Source of the DNA: Corynebacterium flavescens | Lineage (GTDB): Bacteria; Actinomycetota; Actinomycetes; Mycobacteriales; Mycobacteriaceae | Reading direction: 5' to 3' | Length of the DNA stretch: 64,000 nt | Assembly: GCF_008693105.1 (NCBI RefSeq) | Contig: NZ_VXKK01000023.1 | Location: 33,458-97,457, forward strand | In this document: in pieces, positions 18,644 through 26,296 of the stretch | Position numbering within the stretch: position 1 is the first letter of the stretch | How the letters are laid out: each line of letters begins with the position of its first letter | Made by a program: the position numbers and the translations under genes | Notes under the pieces: generated by a model | Told to the model about the DNA's origin: nothing | Database searches by the model: none | What the model saw: the letters and a program-made list of their open reading frames with translations, nothing else

Positions 18644-20263
18644 ATGAATAGGAACACCAGCCCCCAATCGCGGTCCACCTCGCGTCCGCGCGCGCAGACG
18701 AGAGGCCGCGGTCACCAGTCCATCGACCCAGCCTCACGCATCGCGCACAAGGCTGGGGCGCAGGCGAAAGCGCGCCGCGCGCGACCCCCGCTGAGCAAGT
18801 TTGAGCGAGCCCGCCGCATGGCTTTTGCCGTGGCTCTGCCTCAGGCGGTGCTTATCCTCGCTATTTTGGCGGTAGCCTTGGGCGCTTTGTTGCTGACAGG
18901 CACCTCCCTAGCCTGGCTGCCTGCAGTCATCGCTGAGTCTTGGATGGTTCTAAATCTCGGGCCCGTAGTGGCAGGCGGAATAACCATCTCCGTGATGCCA
19001 CTGCTGCCGGCGCTGCTCTTTGCATTCGTTATCGCGCGCCGGATCCGCAACACGATTCGTAGCAAGGTGAGCATCAATGACGTGGCTATTCTCGCGGTCG
19101 CGGCAGTGGTGGTGCCCGCAGCACTGACAATCTTGGCCTGGCTAATGCTGTGGGACGCGGGGAAAGTATTCGATGTTTCGCCCCCCAACCTGGCTATGGC
19201 TTTGCCGCGGATTCTGCTTCTGCATCTTTGTGTACTGGCCGGTGGAATGGGCCCACGCCTGTGGCGGGCGTTGGCGCGGCGCTTCGGGGTTTCAACCCTG
19301 CTTGTCGACGCCGCTTTCTCAGCCCTGCGCTACTTGGCCTATGCCGGAATCGTCTCCTTGGTGGTGTTTGTGATTGTGGCGGCAGTGGGATGGGGACGCC
19401 AAAGCGAGCTGCTTGCAAGCTATCCGCATCTCGGTGCCGGTGGGGTTGTGGGGCTGGTAGCTCTGAGCCTGCTTTATCTGCCCAACGCCGTGGTCTACAC
19501 GATGGGGGTTTTAAGCGGCGCCCAACTGCACGTCGGCGATGCTAGCGTGAGCCTCTTTAATGTCGATCTGGTGGCCTTGCCGCCGGTGCCTCTATTCGGC
19601 GTCGTACCCGCATCGGTACAAGCGTGGGCCGTAGTTTTGTTGTTGGCCTTGCCGTGCAGTGCCGCCTACCTCTTCTACCGTCGCCGTCCCAGCTTTCAAT
19701 TCGCTGCTGTAGCAGGGCTCATGGCAGCCGTCGGAATGCTCATCCTAGGCTATCTTTCGTCCGGGGAACTCGGATACTACGGGTTCACCGGTCTGAGCGT
19801 GTGGGTGGCTGCGGGGCTCAGCGGGGTCTGGCTGGCAGCCGTCGGACTAGCATTTGCTGCAGCCTCCCTCTTACTCCAAGCACAGAGTGCACGGAGTGCC
19901 GCCTATGAGGAAGAGGCGTCGGTTGTGCCCGCGCCTGAGGATCAGGTTGAATCTGATGACGCTGGTGAGGTCGCAGAAGAGGAAGATTCGCCGGAGGACC
20001 CAGAGATCTCAGCGGGGTCAGAAGACACTGACGTGGACATTGATGTAGACCCCGACGATGGCAGCCGCGATTATGCGGACGTGGTAGACGCGGAGGTTGT
20101 GGACGCTGAAGTTGTGGACGCTGAAGTTGTGAACGCTGAAGTTGTGAACGAAGACTCCGCTTCGAAAGGGACTGAAGAAGCAGCTCAGGAAAGCTCCATT
20201 TCTGTGGATCAGGACGAGGACTCGGCTCCTGAGAGCGAAAGCGCGGAGGATAAAGAGCACTAA
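18644..20263 (+). CDS. perM: PerM-like cell division membrane protein (DUF6350)
   Basis: 539 residues from ATG 18644 (MNRNTSPQSR); the ORF extends upstream but the additional part is not protein-like. A basic 65-residue N-terminus precedes about ten hydrophobic segments (for example AVLILAILAVALGALLL and ILAVAAVVVPAALTILAWLML). The last 120 residues are a highly acidic cytoplasmic tail that contains five 5-residue repeats of the type VVDAE. Order perM-purN-purH matches mycobacterial Rv0955-purN-purH, where PerM stabilises the divisome protein FtsB. The family domain supports this role; the acidic repeat tail appears lineage-specific. Confidence 0.82.
   Translation: MNRNTSPQSRSTSRPRAQTRGRGHQSIDPASRIAHKAGAQAKARRARPPLSKFERARRMAFAVALPQAVLILAILAVALGALLLTGTSLAWLPAVIAESWMVLNLGPVVAGGITISVMPLLPALLFAFVIARRIRNTIRSKVSINDVAILAVAAVVVPAALTILAWLMLWDAGKVFDVSPPNLAMALPRILLLHLCVLAGGMGPRLWRALARRFGVSTLLVDAAFSALRYLAYAGIVSLVVFVIVAAVGWGRQSELLASYPHLGAGGVVGLVALSLLYLPNAVVYTMGVLSGAQLHVGDASVSLFNVDLVALPPVPLFGVVPASVQAWAVVLLLALPCSAAYLFYRRRPSFQFAAVAGLMAAVGMLILGYLSSGELGYYGFTGLSVWVAAGLSGVWLAAVGLAFAAASLLLQAQSARSAAYEEEASVVPAPEDQVESDDAGEVAEEEDSPEDPEISAGSEDTDVDIDVDPDDGSRDYADVVDAEVVDAEVVDAEVVNAEVVNEDSASKGTEEAAQESSISVDQDEDSAPESESAEDKEH
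20081..20155 (+). repeat. 15-bp in-frame tandem repeat in the PerM tail
   Basis: Five adjacent 15-bp units start at 20081, 20096, 20111, 20126 and 20141. The two central units are identical (GTTGTGGACGCTGAA); the others differ by one to six bases. They encode V-V-D/N-A-E/D pentads. The length divisible by three keeps the frame, so slippage would change tail length without disrupting the gene. Confidence 0.9.
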
Positions 20264-20294
20264 TTGCCAGGCGGGGGTAGCCGCGGGCTAAGAT

Positions 20295-20915
20295 ATGCCT
20301 GTGACTTCACCTCTCCAGCCGCAAAAACCCTCCTATTCACCGCCTTTGTCTGTCGTCGTCCTTGTTTCTGGGACGGGTTCGCTCCTGCAGTCCATCATGG
20401 ACGCGCAGGAAGGAAGCTACCGAGTAACCAAAGTCGTCGCCGATAAGCGCTGCCCCGGGATCGACCGGGCTCAGGATCGCGGTATCGCGACCGAGGTAGT
20501 AGAGATGGGTGCGGATCGCACCGAGTGGAATCAACGTCTGGTTGCCGCCGTCGAGGCGGGGCAACCAGACATAATTGTTTCTGCAGGTTTTATGAAGATC
20601 CTGGGGCAGGCGTTCCTAGACCGGTACGAGGAGCGCATCATTAACACCCACCCCGCACTTCTGCCCTCTTTTAAAGGGGCGCACGCCGTGCGGGATGCGT
20701 TGGATTATGGAGTGAAGATCACAGGTTCTACCGTCCATTTTGTTGATGCCGGGGTGGATACTGGGCGCATCATTGCTCAACAGGCAGTGGAGATTGTTGA
20801 GAATGATGACGAGGCCAGCCTGCACGAGCGGATCAAAGTGGTAGAACGCCAGCTCATTGTCAGAGTGCTGCGTGCAGCGCAGATCGTGGACGGTCGTGTC
20901 CGCGTACAGCTCTAG
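20295..20915 (+). CDS. purN: Phosphoribosylglycinamide formyltransferase
   Basis: 206 residues. The formyltransferase fold is clear: VVLVSGTGSLLQSIM near the start, the folate-site FMKILG, the catalytic NTHPALLPSFKGAHAV with Asn and His, and STVHFVDAGVDTGRII with the catalytic Asp. It transfers a formyl group from 10-formyl-THF to GAR, step three of de novo purine synthesis. It lies between perM (31 bp upstream) and purH (42 bp downstream) and is probably co-transcribed with both. ATG 20295 leaves a 20-residue Pro-rich lead before the first beta strand. Confidence 0.95.
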   Translation: MPVTSPLQPQKPSYSPPLSVVVLVSGTGSLLQSIMDAQEGSYRVTKVVADKRCPGIDRAQDRGIATEVVEMGADRTEWNQRLVAAVEAGQPDIIVSAGFMKILGQAFLDRYEERIINTHPALLPSFKGAHAVRDALDYGVKITGSTVHFVDAGVDTGRIIAQQAVEIVENDDEASLHERIKVVERQLIVRVLRAAQIVDGRVRVQL

Positions 20916-20957
20916 TGTTATTTCCCTCAACCTTGGTCAGGAAGGCTGCTTCTTACT

Positions 20958-22493
20958 ATGAATGACGACCGCAAGCAGATTAAGCGGGCACTAATTAGCG
21001 TTTACGATAAGTCCGGTCTGGAGGATCTCGCTCGGGCGCTTGATGCGGCTGGGGTCGAGATCGTCTCGACTGGTTCGACCGCCGCAAAGATTGCGGATCT
21101 GGGAATCGCCGTTACCCCAGTGGAAAAGCTCACCGGCTTTCCTGAGTGCTTGGAAGGTCGCGTAAAGACTCTCCACCCGCGCGTGCATGCGGGGATCCTG
21201 GCGGATACGCGCAAAGAAGATCATCTCCATCAGTTAGAAGAGCTGGACATTCAGCCTTTCCAATTGGTTGTTGTTAACCTCTATCCCTTCCGCGAAACGG
21301 TTGCCTCCGGCGCGGACTTTGACGGCTGTGTTGAGCAGATCGATATTGGAGGCCCGTCGATGGTGCGTGCGGCCGCCAAGAATCATCCTTCCGTGGCAGT
21401 CGTTGTGGATCCCGCTCGTTACGGTGAGGTCGCCCACGCTGTGGAGAACGGCGGCTTCACCCTCAGTGAGCGCCAAGCCTTGGCCCGCGATGCCTTCCTG
21501 CACACGGCTGATTATGACGCGGCTGTGTCGCAATGGTTTGTTGAGCAGCTAGGGACTGAGCAGGCAGGCGCACAGGCACTGCGCTACGGTGAGAACTCCC
21601 ATCAAGCAGCCACGGTAACGCGCATCGGCACCGCCGGTCTGGCGAATGCTCGGCAGCTCAACGGCAAGGAGATGTCCTACAACAACTACCAGGACGCCGA
21701 TGCCGCATGGCGCGCCGCATGGGATCACAAGCGCCCGTGCGTCGCCATCATCAAGCACACCAACCCTTGCGGCATTGCGGTATCCGAGGAATCCATCGCG
21801 GCCGCTCACCGTGCCGCACATGCCTGTGATCCGCTCTCTGCTTTCGGAGGAGTCATCGCGGTCAACCGCGAGGTTTCCGTGGAAATGGCGGAGCAGGTCA
21901 AGGAGATCTTCACTGAGGTCATCGTTGCGCCTTCCTATGAAGATGGCGCCGTCGAGATCCTGCAGACGAAGAAGAACCTGCGTGTTCTCGTGGCTGAGTA
22001 CGAGGCTCCCACCACGGAGAATAAGTTTATCTCTGGTGGTTTCTTGACTCAGGACCCCGACACCTACCAGGCAGAGGGCGACAAGCCGGAGAATTGGAAG
22101 CTCGTGGCAGGCGAGGCCTTGTCCGAGGCGGACATGGCGCAGCTGGAGTTTGCTTGGCGCTCAGTGCGCGCGGTGAAGTCGAACGCTATTCTGCTGGCCA
22201 AAGACAATGCCACCGTTGGAGTAGGTATGGGCCAGGTCAACCGCGTGGATTCCGCCAAGCTGGCAGTCCAGCGCGCGAATACTCTGGCTGAGGGAGAAGA
22301 CCGCGCCGCTGGCTCTTTCGTGGCCTCGGATGCGTTCTTCCCCTTTGCTGACGGCCTCGAGGTGCTTCTCGAAGCCGGGGTCAAAGCCGTTGTGCAGCCG
22401 GGCGGCTCCATCCGCGATGAGGAAGTCATTGCCGCCGCGCAGGCCGCAGGAACGACCATGTATCTGACTGGGACGCGTCACTTTGCCCACTAG
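20958..22493 (+). CDS. purH: Bifunctional AICAR transformylase / IMP cyclohydrolase
   Basis: 511 residues. The N-terminal third is the MGS-like IMP cyclohydrolase ([48 protein letters not shown]). The C-terminal part is AICAR transformylase, with [11 protein letters not shown], the catalytic Lys-His in [12 protein letters not shown] and [14 protein letters not shown]. It catalyses the last two steps of IMP formation. Start ATG 20958 sits behind an AGGAAGG-like site. It ends the perM-purN-purH run; a perfect 18-bp hairpin lies 38 bp after its stop. Confidence 0.97.
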   Translation: MNDDRKQIKRALISVYDKSGLEDLARALDAAGVEIVSTGSTAAKIADLGIAVTPVEKLTGFPECLEGRVKTLHPRVHAGILADTRKEDHLHQLEELDIQPFQLVVVNLYPFRETVASGADFDGCVEQIDIGGPSMVRAAAKNHPSVAVVVDPARYGEVAHAVENGGFTLSERQALARDAFLHTADYDAAVSQWFVEQLGTEQAGAQALRYGENSHQAATVTRIGTAGLANARQLNGKEMSYNNYQDADAAWRAAWDHKRPCVAIIKHTNPCGIAVSEESIAAAHRAAHACDPLSAFGGVIAVNREVSVEMAEQVKEIFTEVIVAPSYEDGAVEILQTKKNLRVLVAEYEAPTTENKFISGGFLTQDPDTYQAEGDKPENWKLVAGEALSEADMAQLEFAWRSVRAVKSNAILLAKDNATVGVGMGQVNRVDSAKLAVQRANTLAEGEDRAAGSFVASDAFFPFADGLEVLLEAGVKAVVQPGGSIRDEEVIAAAQAAGTTMYLTGTRHFAH

Positions 22494-22530
22494 GAGTATT
22501 TAGAGGAATCTCCCCTCCCTGCAGATTCAC

Positions 22531-22574
22531 AACCGCGGGTACCTCTTGAGCTAGTCCAAGAGGTACCCGCGGTT
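22531..22574. terminator. Perfect 18-bp hairpin between purH and a convergent gene
   Basis: Arms at 22531-22548 and 22557-22574 are exact reverse complements (AACCGCGGGTACCTCTTG and its complement) with an 8-nt AGCTAGTC loop. It lies between the convergent purH and the gene at 22609. Neither side has a good U-run, so it is probably a bidirectional terminator of the GC-stem type or an RNA-stabilising structure. Confidence 0.65.
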
Positions 22575-22608
22575 GCGTCTTAAGTAGTGCCCTAGGGTGG
22601 CGATTTTC

Positions 22609-23364
22609 TCATTGTACGGAGGGGGATCCGATGACAAAGGAGGAACCAGAAGCAGGCTGGTCCGCGGCGTCGAAGAAGCTCGCAGTGATGACTACCATTG
22701 TGCGCCCAGACAGCGGGAGCTGCAGCTCAGTGGGTTCACCAACATCGACTCTTAAGTCTTGAAGGCTGCCGGTTCCATCATTGATGAGCACGTGCGCGTG
22801 ATCGACCTCAGGGTTGCTGCGGCTATCGGTGAATCCCAGTGTCATGGTCAAAAGCTCGAAATCCCCGTCCCGGAACTCGAGCGTGGCCGTGGCGGAATCC
22901 CCAGTTTCAGCCACATAGGAGTGGGGGAAGCTAACTCCTTGAATCATGGCGGTGGTGTCCTCTTGGCTAAAGTCAGAATCTAGACTCCAGCTACTGGTGA
23001 GCGAAGTTCCCGCCGGCTGATATGGCTCCTCCTCCGTTGTTGCCGAGGTGTCTCTCTCCCCGAACGCCCACCACGCCGCGCCTCCGAAGGCGATCGCTAA
23101 AGCCAACATCGCCGCGATGAGGCCTGCGATGGCAGCGTCGAAGTAACTCCGCTGCGACTTGGGACTTTGTCCCCCTGTAGCGGACTGCGAGAACGCAGGT
23201 GTGTGCGCAGATGCAGATGGACCAAAGGCAGCATTCTGGGCCCCGAAGTGCTGCGAGCCGGGGCCGCTGGGGAAACTAGGGGGAGAAGTCGGGGAAGGCG
23301 AAGCCGAATGCGGGCCTGCAAAAGCGCCAAAGCGTGGGGGAGGCCCTGGAGGGGGAACAGTCAT
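22609..23364 (-). CDS. Single-pass membrane protein of unknown function, Pro-rich N-terminus
   Basis: 251 residues, not recognised. The first 75 residues are a Pro/Ser/Gly-rich cytoplasmic arm beginning MTVPPPGPPPRFGAF. A single TM helix follows (AAIAGLIAAMLALAIAFGGAAWWAF, about 77-101). The exported part, about 150 residues, has a beta-rich pattern with alternating hydrophobics (SATATLEFRDGDFELLTMTLGF) and an HVLINDGTG turn; no cysteines. Layout matches its neighbours at 23674, 25367 and 28504, so it probably belongs to the same kinase-associated block. It is convergent with purH and divergent from the 23674 gene. Confidence 0.72.
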   Translation of the reverse strand: MTVPPPGPPPRFGAFAGPHSASPSPTSPPSFPSGPGSQHFGAQNAAFGPSASAHTPAFSQSATGGQSPKSQRSYFDAAIAGLIAAMLALAIAFGGAAWWAFGERDTSATTEEEPYQPAGTSLTSSWSLDSDFSQEDTTAMIQGVSFPHSYVAETGDSATATLEFRDGDFELLTMTLGFTDSRSNPEVDHAHVLINDGTGSLQDLRVDVGEPTELQLPLSGRTMVVITASFFDAADQPASGSSFVIGSPSVQ

Positions 23365-23673
23365 GACGAGAGGGAGTTTCCTTGTGGCTTAGAGAGAATC
23401 AACATGTTTAATGTAGCCCGAAAACGCTCGGGATAGGCGGCTAGGTCGGCTTAGAGGCAACGGTTCTTGTTAGACCGGCCTAGTCCGCATGTGGGGAGTG
23501 CTCCCCATCATGGCGCAAAATGGAGAAAAGTCCAGGAGTCTGGGGTAGAAGTTATAGGTGCGATTCGAGTTTTCAGCCCATTATGCAGACTGCCTCTGCC
23601 CCTATGAGGTGGAGACGCGCCACCCCTCGGCGCCAGATACCGAAAGCGGATTCTTTAAGGAACGGAGTTGCAG
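23365..23673. other. Divergent intergenic region with a 16-bp palindrome
   Basis: 309 bp between two divergent membrane-protein genes. TGGGGAG (23492-23498) and CTCCCCA (23501-23507) form a near-perfect 16-bp palindrome close to the centre, and CTAGGTCGG at about 23442 is nearly complementary to CCGGCCTAG at about 23476. These are candidate operator sites for regulation of both genes. No gene was seen. Confidence 0.5.
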
Positions 23674-24354
23674 ATGAGCAATGCAAACGGCGGAGGAAAC
23701 CCTTGGCAAGACGCTCAAGGACATACCCCCGCGAACCCCTGGGCCCACGACATGGATGCCCGAGATAACTACGGCAACGAGGCATATCCACCCACGGATG
23801 AGTGGGAAGCCCTGCCGCCCACGGCGGTTAGTGCCGGCGCTCCTGCTTCCAAGCCGAACCGGCTGCCCCTTTATATGGGCATAGTCGTGGCCTTGATAGC
23901 CATCGCGGCAGTAATTGGCTTCTCTGTCTTTAATAGCTTGAGCGGACGTGGCACAGGAAGCTCTCAAGACTCTGCCGCCGGGGACGCCGCAATTGCGACA
24001 TCCCCGCAGGAAGCAGCTACTCAGCCCGCAACGTCTGAAGAAGCAGCAGAACCGGAACGCCCAGAGTTTCCGCAGCTCCCCAGCGGCGCAGTCGCAGTGA
24101 ACGACGCTGCGATGAACAATCTTCCCGGTGGGGACTTCAATAACGTCTATCGCGGCTCGAGTGTGACTTCCACACAGTTCTCTTTGGCTGTGCGTGATGC
24201 CTATGTGCGTAATTACCTCGACACGGGTGATCTTAACGCCACCTTGTCGGTATATAGCTCCGTAACCTATAACAGCTATTCCATGTCTTGCAGTGACAAC
24301 GGGCAGTTTGTCACATGTACCGGCGGTAATAATGCGATCGTCTATATTGTCTAG
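23674..24354 (+). CDS. Single-pass membrane protein with exported Cys-paired C-terminal domain
   Basis: 226 residues from ATG 23674 (MSNANGGGN) with GGAG 6 nt upstream. Cytoplasmic arm of about 65 residues with repeated NPW motifs, then one TM helix (LPLYMGIVVALIAIAAVIGF). A polar Ala/Glu/Pro linker leads to a conserved-looking C-terminal domain: STQFSLAVRDAYV, YSSVTYNSYSMSC and VTCTGGNNAIVYIV, with two cysteines likely disulfide-bonded. Similar C-terminal ends occur, from memory, in exported regions of actinobacterial Ser/Thr-kinase-associated proteins. Function unknown. The lipoprotein gene starts 20 bp after its stop, so they form an operon. Confidence 0.72.
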   Translation: MSNANGGGNPWQDAQGHTPANPWAHDMDARDNYGNEAYPPTDEWEALPPTAVSAGAPASKPNRLPLYMGIVVALIAIAAVIGFSVFNSLSGRGTGSSQDSAAGDAAIATSPQEAATQPATSEEAAEPERPEFPQLPSGAVAVNDAAMNNLPGGDFNNVYRGSSVTSTQFSLAVRDAYVRNYLDTGDLNATLSVYSSVTYNSYSMSCSDNGQFVTCTGGNNAIVYIV

Positions 24355-24373
24355 CCCAAGGAGCACTGGCGCC

Positions 24374-25345
24374 GTGTCATTTCTTTTCAGCGCTCGGCCA
24401 CGAGCCGGCCACAACATTTGTGGGAGCAAGAGCCTTACGATGACCGGCGCGGTTGCCACAGTCGCCAGCGCGCTTGTTTTTTCGGGCTGCACAATTGGGG
24501 ATCCTGCACCGCTAGACTCCACGAGCAGCGAAAGTGCAACCGGGCCTACCTTGCCTGAGGCCGAGTCGCGGGAATCGTCCTCGATTTCGCCAACTCTTCC
24601 CGCAAGCTCAACGCAAGATTCATCGAAGGCAGCCGATGCCCAGGCAGCACTCGATGCCGCAGTATCGGCCGCCGTGACTCGCTTCGGCGGACAGGCCGGT
24701 ATCGCCGTGGCTGATGGACAGGGCGTTATCGCAGCAGGGCAGACAGGACCGGCAGCAGCGTGGTCTACCTCGAAGGTGCCCTTGGCTATCGCGGCCCACA
24801 GAGCCGGGGTAGCTGACCCCGCTACTATTTCCTCCGCGATCACCTTCTCCGATAACCAAGCAGCCGAGCAAATGTGGCATGCCTTGGGGACGGGTGAGGA
24901 GGCCGCCGCGGCGGTGGGCAGTGTTCTGGCCGAGGCCGGTAACGGCTCTACTCGTGTACAGCCGCAGGTCACTAGGCCAGGATTTAGCGCCTTTGGCCAG
25001 ACACAATGGTCTGTATCAGATCAGGCACGATTTGCCTCGCGCTTGGGTTGCCTGGATGGCGCCGACCAGGTTCTTTCCGCGATGCAAGTCAGCGATCCGG
25101 CGCAGGGTTATGGACTGCGCCAGTTTGTTGGGGCGCGCATGAAGGGGGGCTGGGGTCCAGACGAGTCCGGGGCTTATGAAGTCAGACAGCTGGGCATTGT
25201 GTCTTTGGAAGGCACTCCCGTTGCTCTCGCCTTGTTCGCGCATCCGCAGGAAGGCACGTATGAGGCAGGCCAAGCCATGCTGAGCACGATGACTGAGGAG
25301 CTTAAGGCAGCACAGGTCACATGGCCTTCCGCCGCGTGCTCCTAA
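24374..25345 (+). CDS. Putative lipoprotein with class A beta-lactamase-like (serine hydrolase) domain
   Basis: 323 residues from GTG 24374 with AAGGAG 10 nt upstream; ATG 24440 would also keep the lipobox. The hydrophobic stretch ends in ALVFSGC, a good lipobox, so the protein should be lipid-anchored outside the membrane. After a Ser-rich linker the domain shows the active-site order of class A enzymes: STSK (SxxK) encoded at 24764-24775, SDN at 24848-24856 and a KGG in place of KTG near 25142. The catalytic Glu of the omega loop is not evident. It could be a transpeptidase-like or amidase-like serine hydrolase, or a ligand-binding relic. Co-oriented with the 23674 gene. Confidence 0.68.
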   Translation: MSFLFSARPRAGHNICGSKSLTMTGAVATVASALVFSGCTIGDPAPLDSTSSESATGPTLPEAESRESSSISPTLPASSTQDSSKAADAQAALDAAVSAAVTRFGGQAGIAVADGQGVIAAGQTGPAAAWSTSKVPLAIAAHRAGVADPATISSAITFSDNQAAEQMWHALGTGEEAAAAVGSVLAEAGNGSTRVQPQVTRPGFSAFGQTQWSVSDQARFASRLGCLDGADQVLSAMQVSDPAQGYGLRQFVGARMKGGWGPDESGAYEVRQLGIVSLEGTPVALALFAHPQEGTYEAGQAMLSTMTEELKAAQVTWPSAACS

Positions 25346-25366
25346 AGCAGTAGCGTCTAAAGGCGT

Positions 25367-26098
25367 TTAGCGTGCCCAATATCCTTGGAAATCGCCGGTG
25401 TCTTGGGTGCCAGAACCGTCATTGACGGAGACTATCCACTGCGTTTGATTGAGCTTGACGGTACTAGGGGAATCGTTGATGCCGGCGCGATAATGGCCGC
25501 TACCGAGCCGTTGCGCCGTCCCGGAGGCAGGTCCGCTCTTCCACGAGCCGTGATAGGTGTAGGCCCCTGCGGCCTCGCAGACCACTACATAGCGGCTCTC
25601 GGAGGAGTGAAAGGCTGCGTAGACGAGCTGTTGACCTGCTGAGCAAGTAGCAGCAGGCTGAGAAGTCCAGCCAGTTGACCCCAGCCCCGGTAGCTGCCCC
25701 TCTGCTCCTTGATTGGAGTTTGCGCTAGACGCTGAATGCGGCAGCTGGGCCACCGTGCCGCTGCGAGCTGAGCCCGCCGCTGCCGTCTGGGGAGCGGCGG
25801 GAGACCCAGCGAGGCTCGGACGCGGCTGCGGCTGCCTGCTAAGCGTTTCTTGCATTCCCACAGCGGCCGGCGCAGAGCCGGCAGGGAGTAATAGTGACTG
25901 TGCCTGCTTAGTCTCAGCCTTGCCCGTACCGGCCCAAATTGCAGCGCCGGCGACAAGCGCGGCAACGATGACGCTCACGATCGCGCCAATCCCCACCCAG
26001 TCCCGTTGAGTGCGCCGAGGAGGAGCGGCAGGAGGAGGGTAGTTGGGGACGGAGGATCCATTCGCGGGCGCGGAGCTGCCGAAGCTGGGAGAGTTCAT
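25367..26098 (-). CDS. Single-pass membrane protein, paralog of the 28504 product
   Basis: 243 residues. Cytoplasmic arm with Pro-rich YPPPAAPPRR, one TM helix (IGAIVSVIVAALVAGAAIWAG, about 38-58), a long Ala/Gln/Ser/Pro linker, then a C-terminal domain: LPGLGSTGW, ATCSAGQQLVYAAF, YVVVCEAAGAYTYHGSW. The spacing of GW, two cysteines and the TY pair matches the 28504 protein, so the two are paralogs at the exported end. Function unknown. It faces the kinase gene: starts are 198 bp apart with a hairpin between. A regulatory input to, or target of, the kinase is plausible from context only. Confidence 0.72.
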   Translation of the reverse strand: MNSPSFGSSAPANGSSVPNYPPPAAPPRRTQRDWVGIGAIVSVIVAALVAGAAIWAGTGKAETKQAQSLLLPAGSAPAAVGMQETLSRQPQPRPSLAGSPAAPQTAAAGSARSGTVAQLPHSASSANSNQGAEGQLPGLGSTGWTSQPAATCSAGQQLVYAAFHSSESRYVVVCEAAGAYTYHGSWKSGPASGTAQRLGSGHYRAGINDSPSTVKLNQTQWIVSVNDGSGTQDTGDFQGYWAR

Positions 26099-26187
26099 GG
26101 GCTGCCTTCACGAGGTAGGGGAGGAAAAGCCTATTGCTTAGTGTAGAACAAACCTGGCAAAACCATTAGAACTCAGCGCTGCTGCTA

Positions 26188-26219
26188 ACCTGCACCCCAT
26201 TAGTGGGGTAAGCGCAGGT
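26188..26219. promoter_or_regulatory. Inverted repeat in the divergent promoter region of the kinase operon
   Basis: Outer arms ACCTGC (26188-26193) and GCAGGT (26214-26219) enclose inner arms ACCCC (26194-26198) and GGGGT (26205-26209). It sits midway between two divergent starts, where an operator would be expected. Confidence 0.4.
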
Positions 26220-26296
26220 GGATAAAGCGACAAAAGTGGGCCTAAGGGGGCACTCAAGAGGGCAGAAGCACTGATTGCAGGTGAAAGTATGGTGAA

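Noticed and set aside
23602..24972. 456-aa minus-strand open frame across two plus-strand genes
   Set aside because: It is antisense to two better-supported genes with ribosome sites, a TM helix and a lipobox, and has no family motifs. A high-GC shadow frame.
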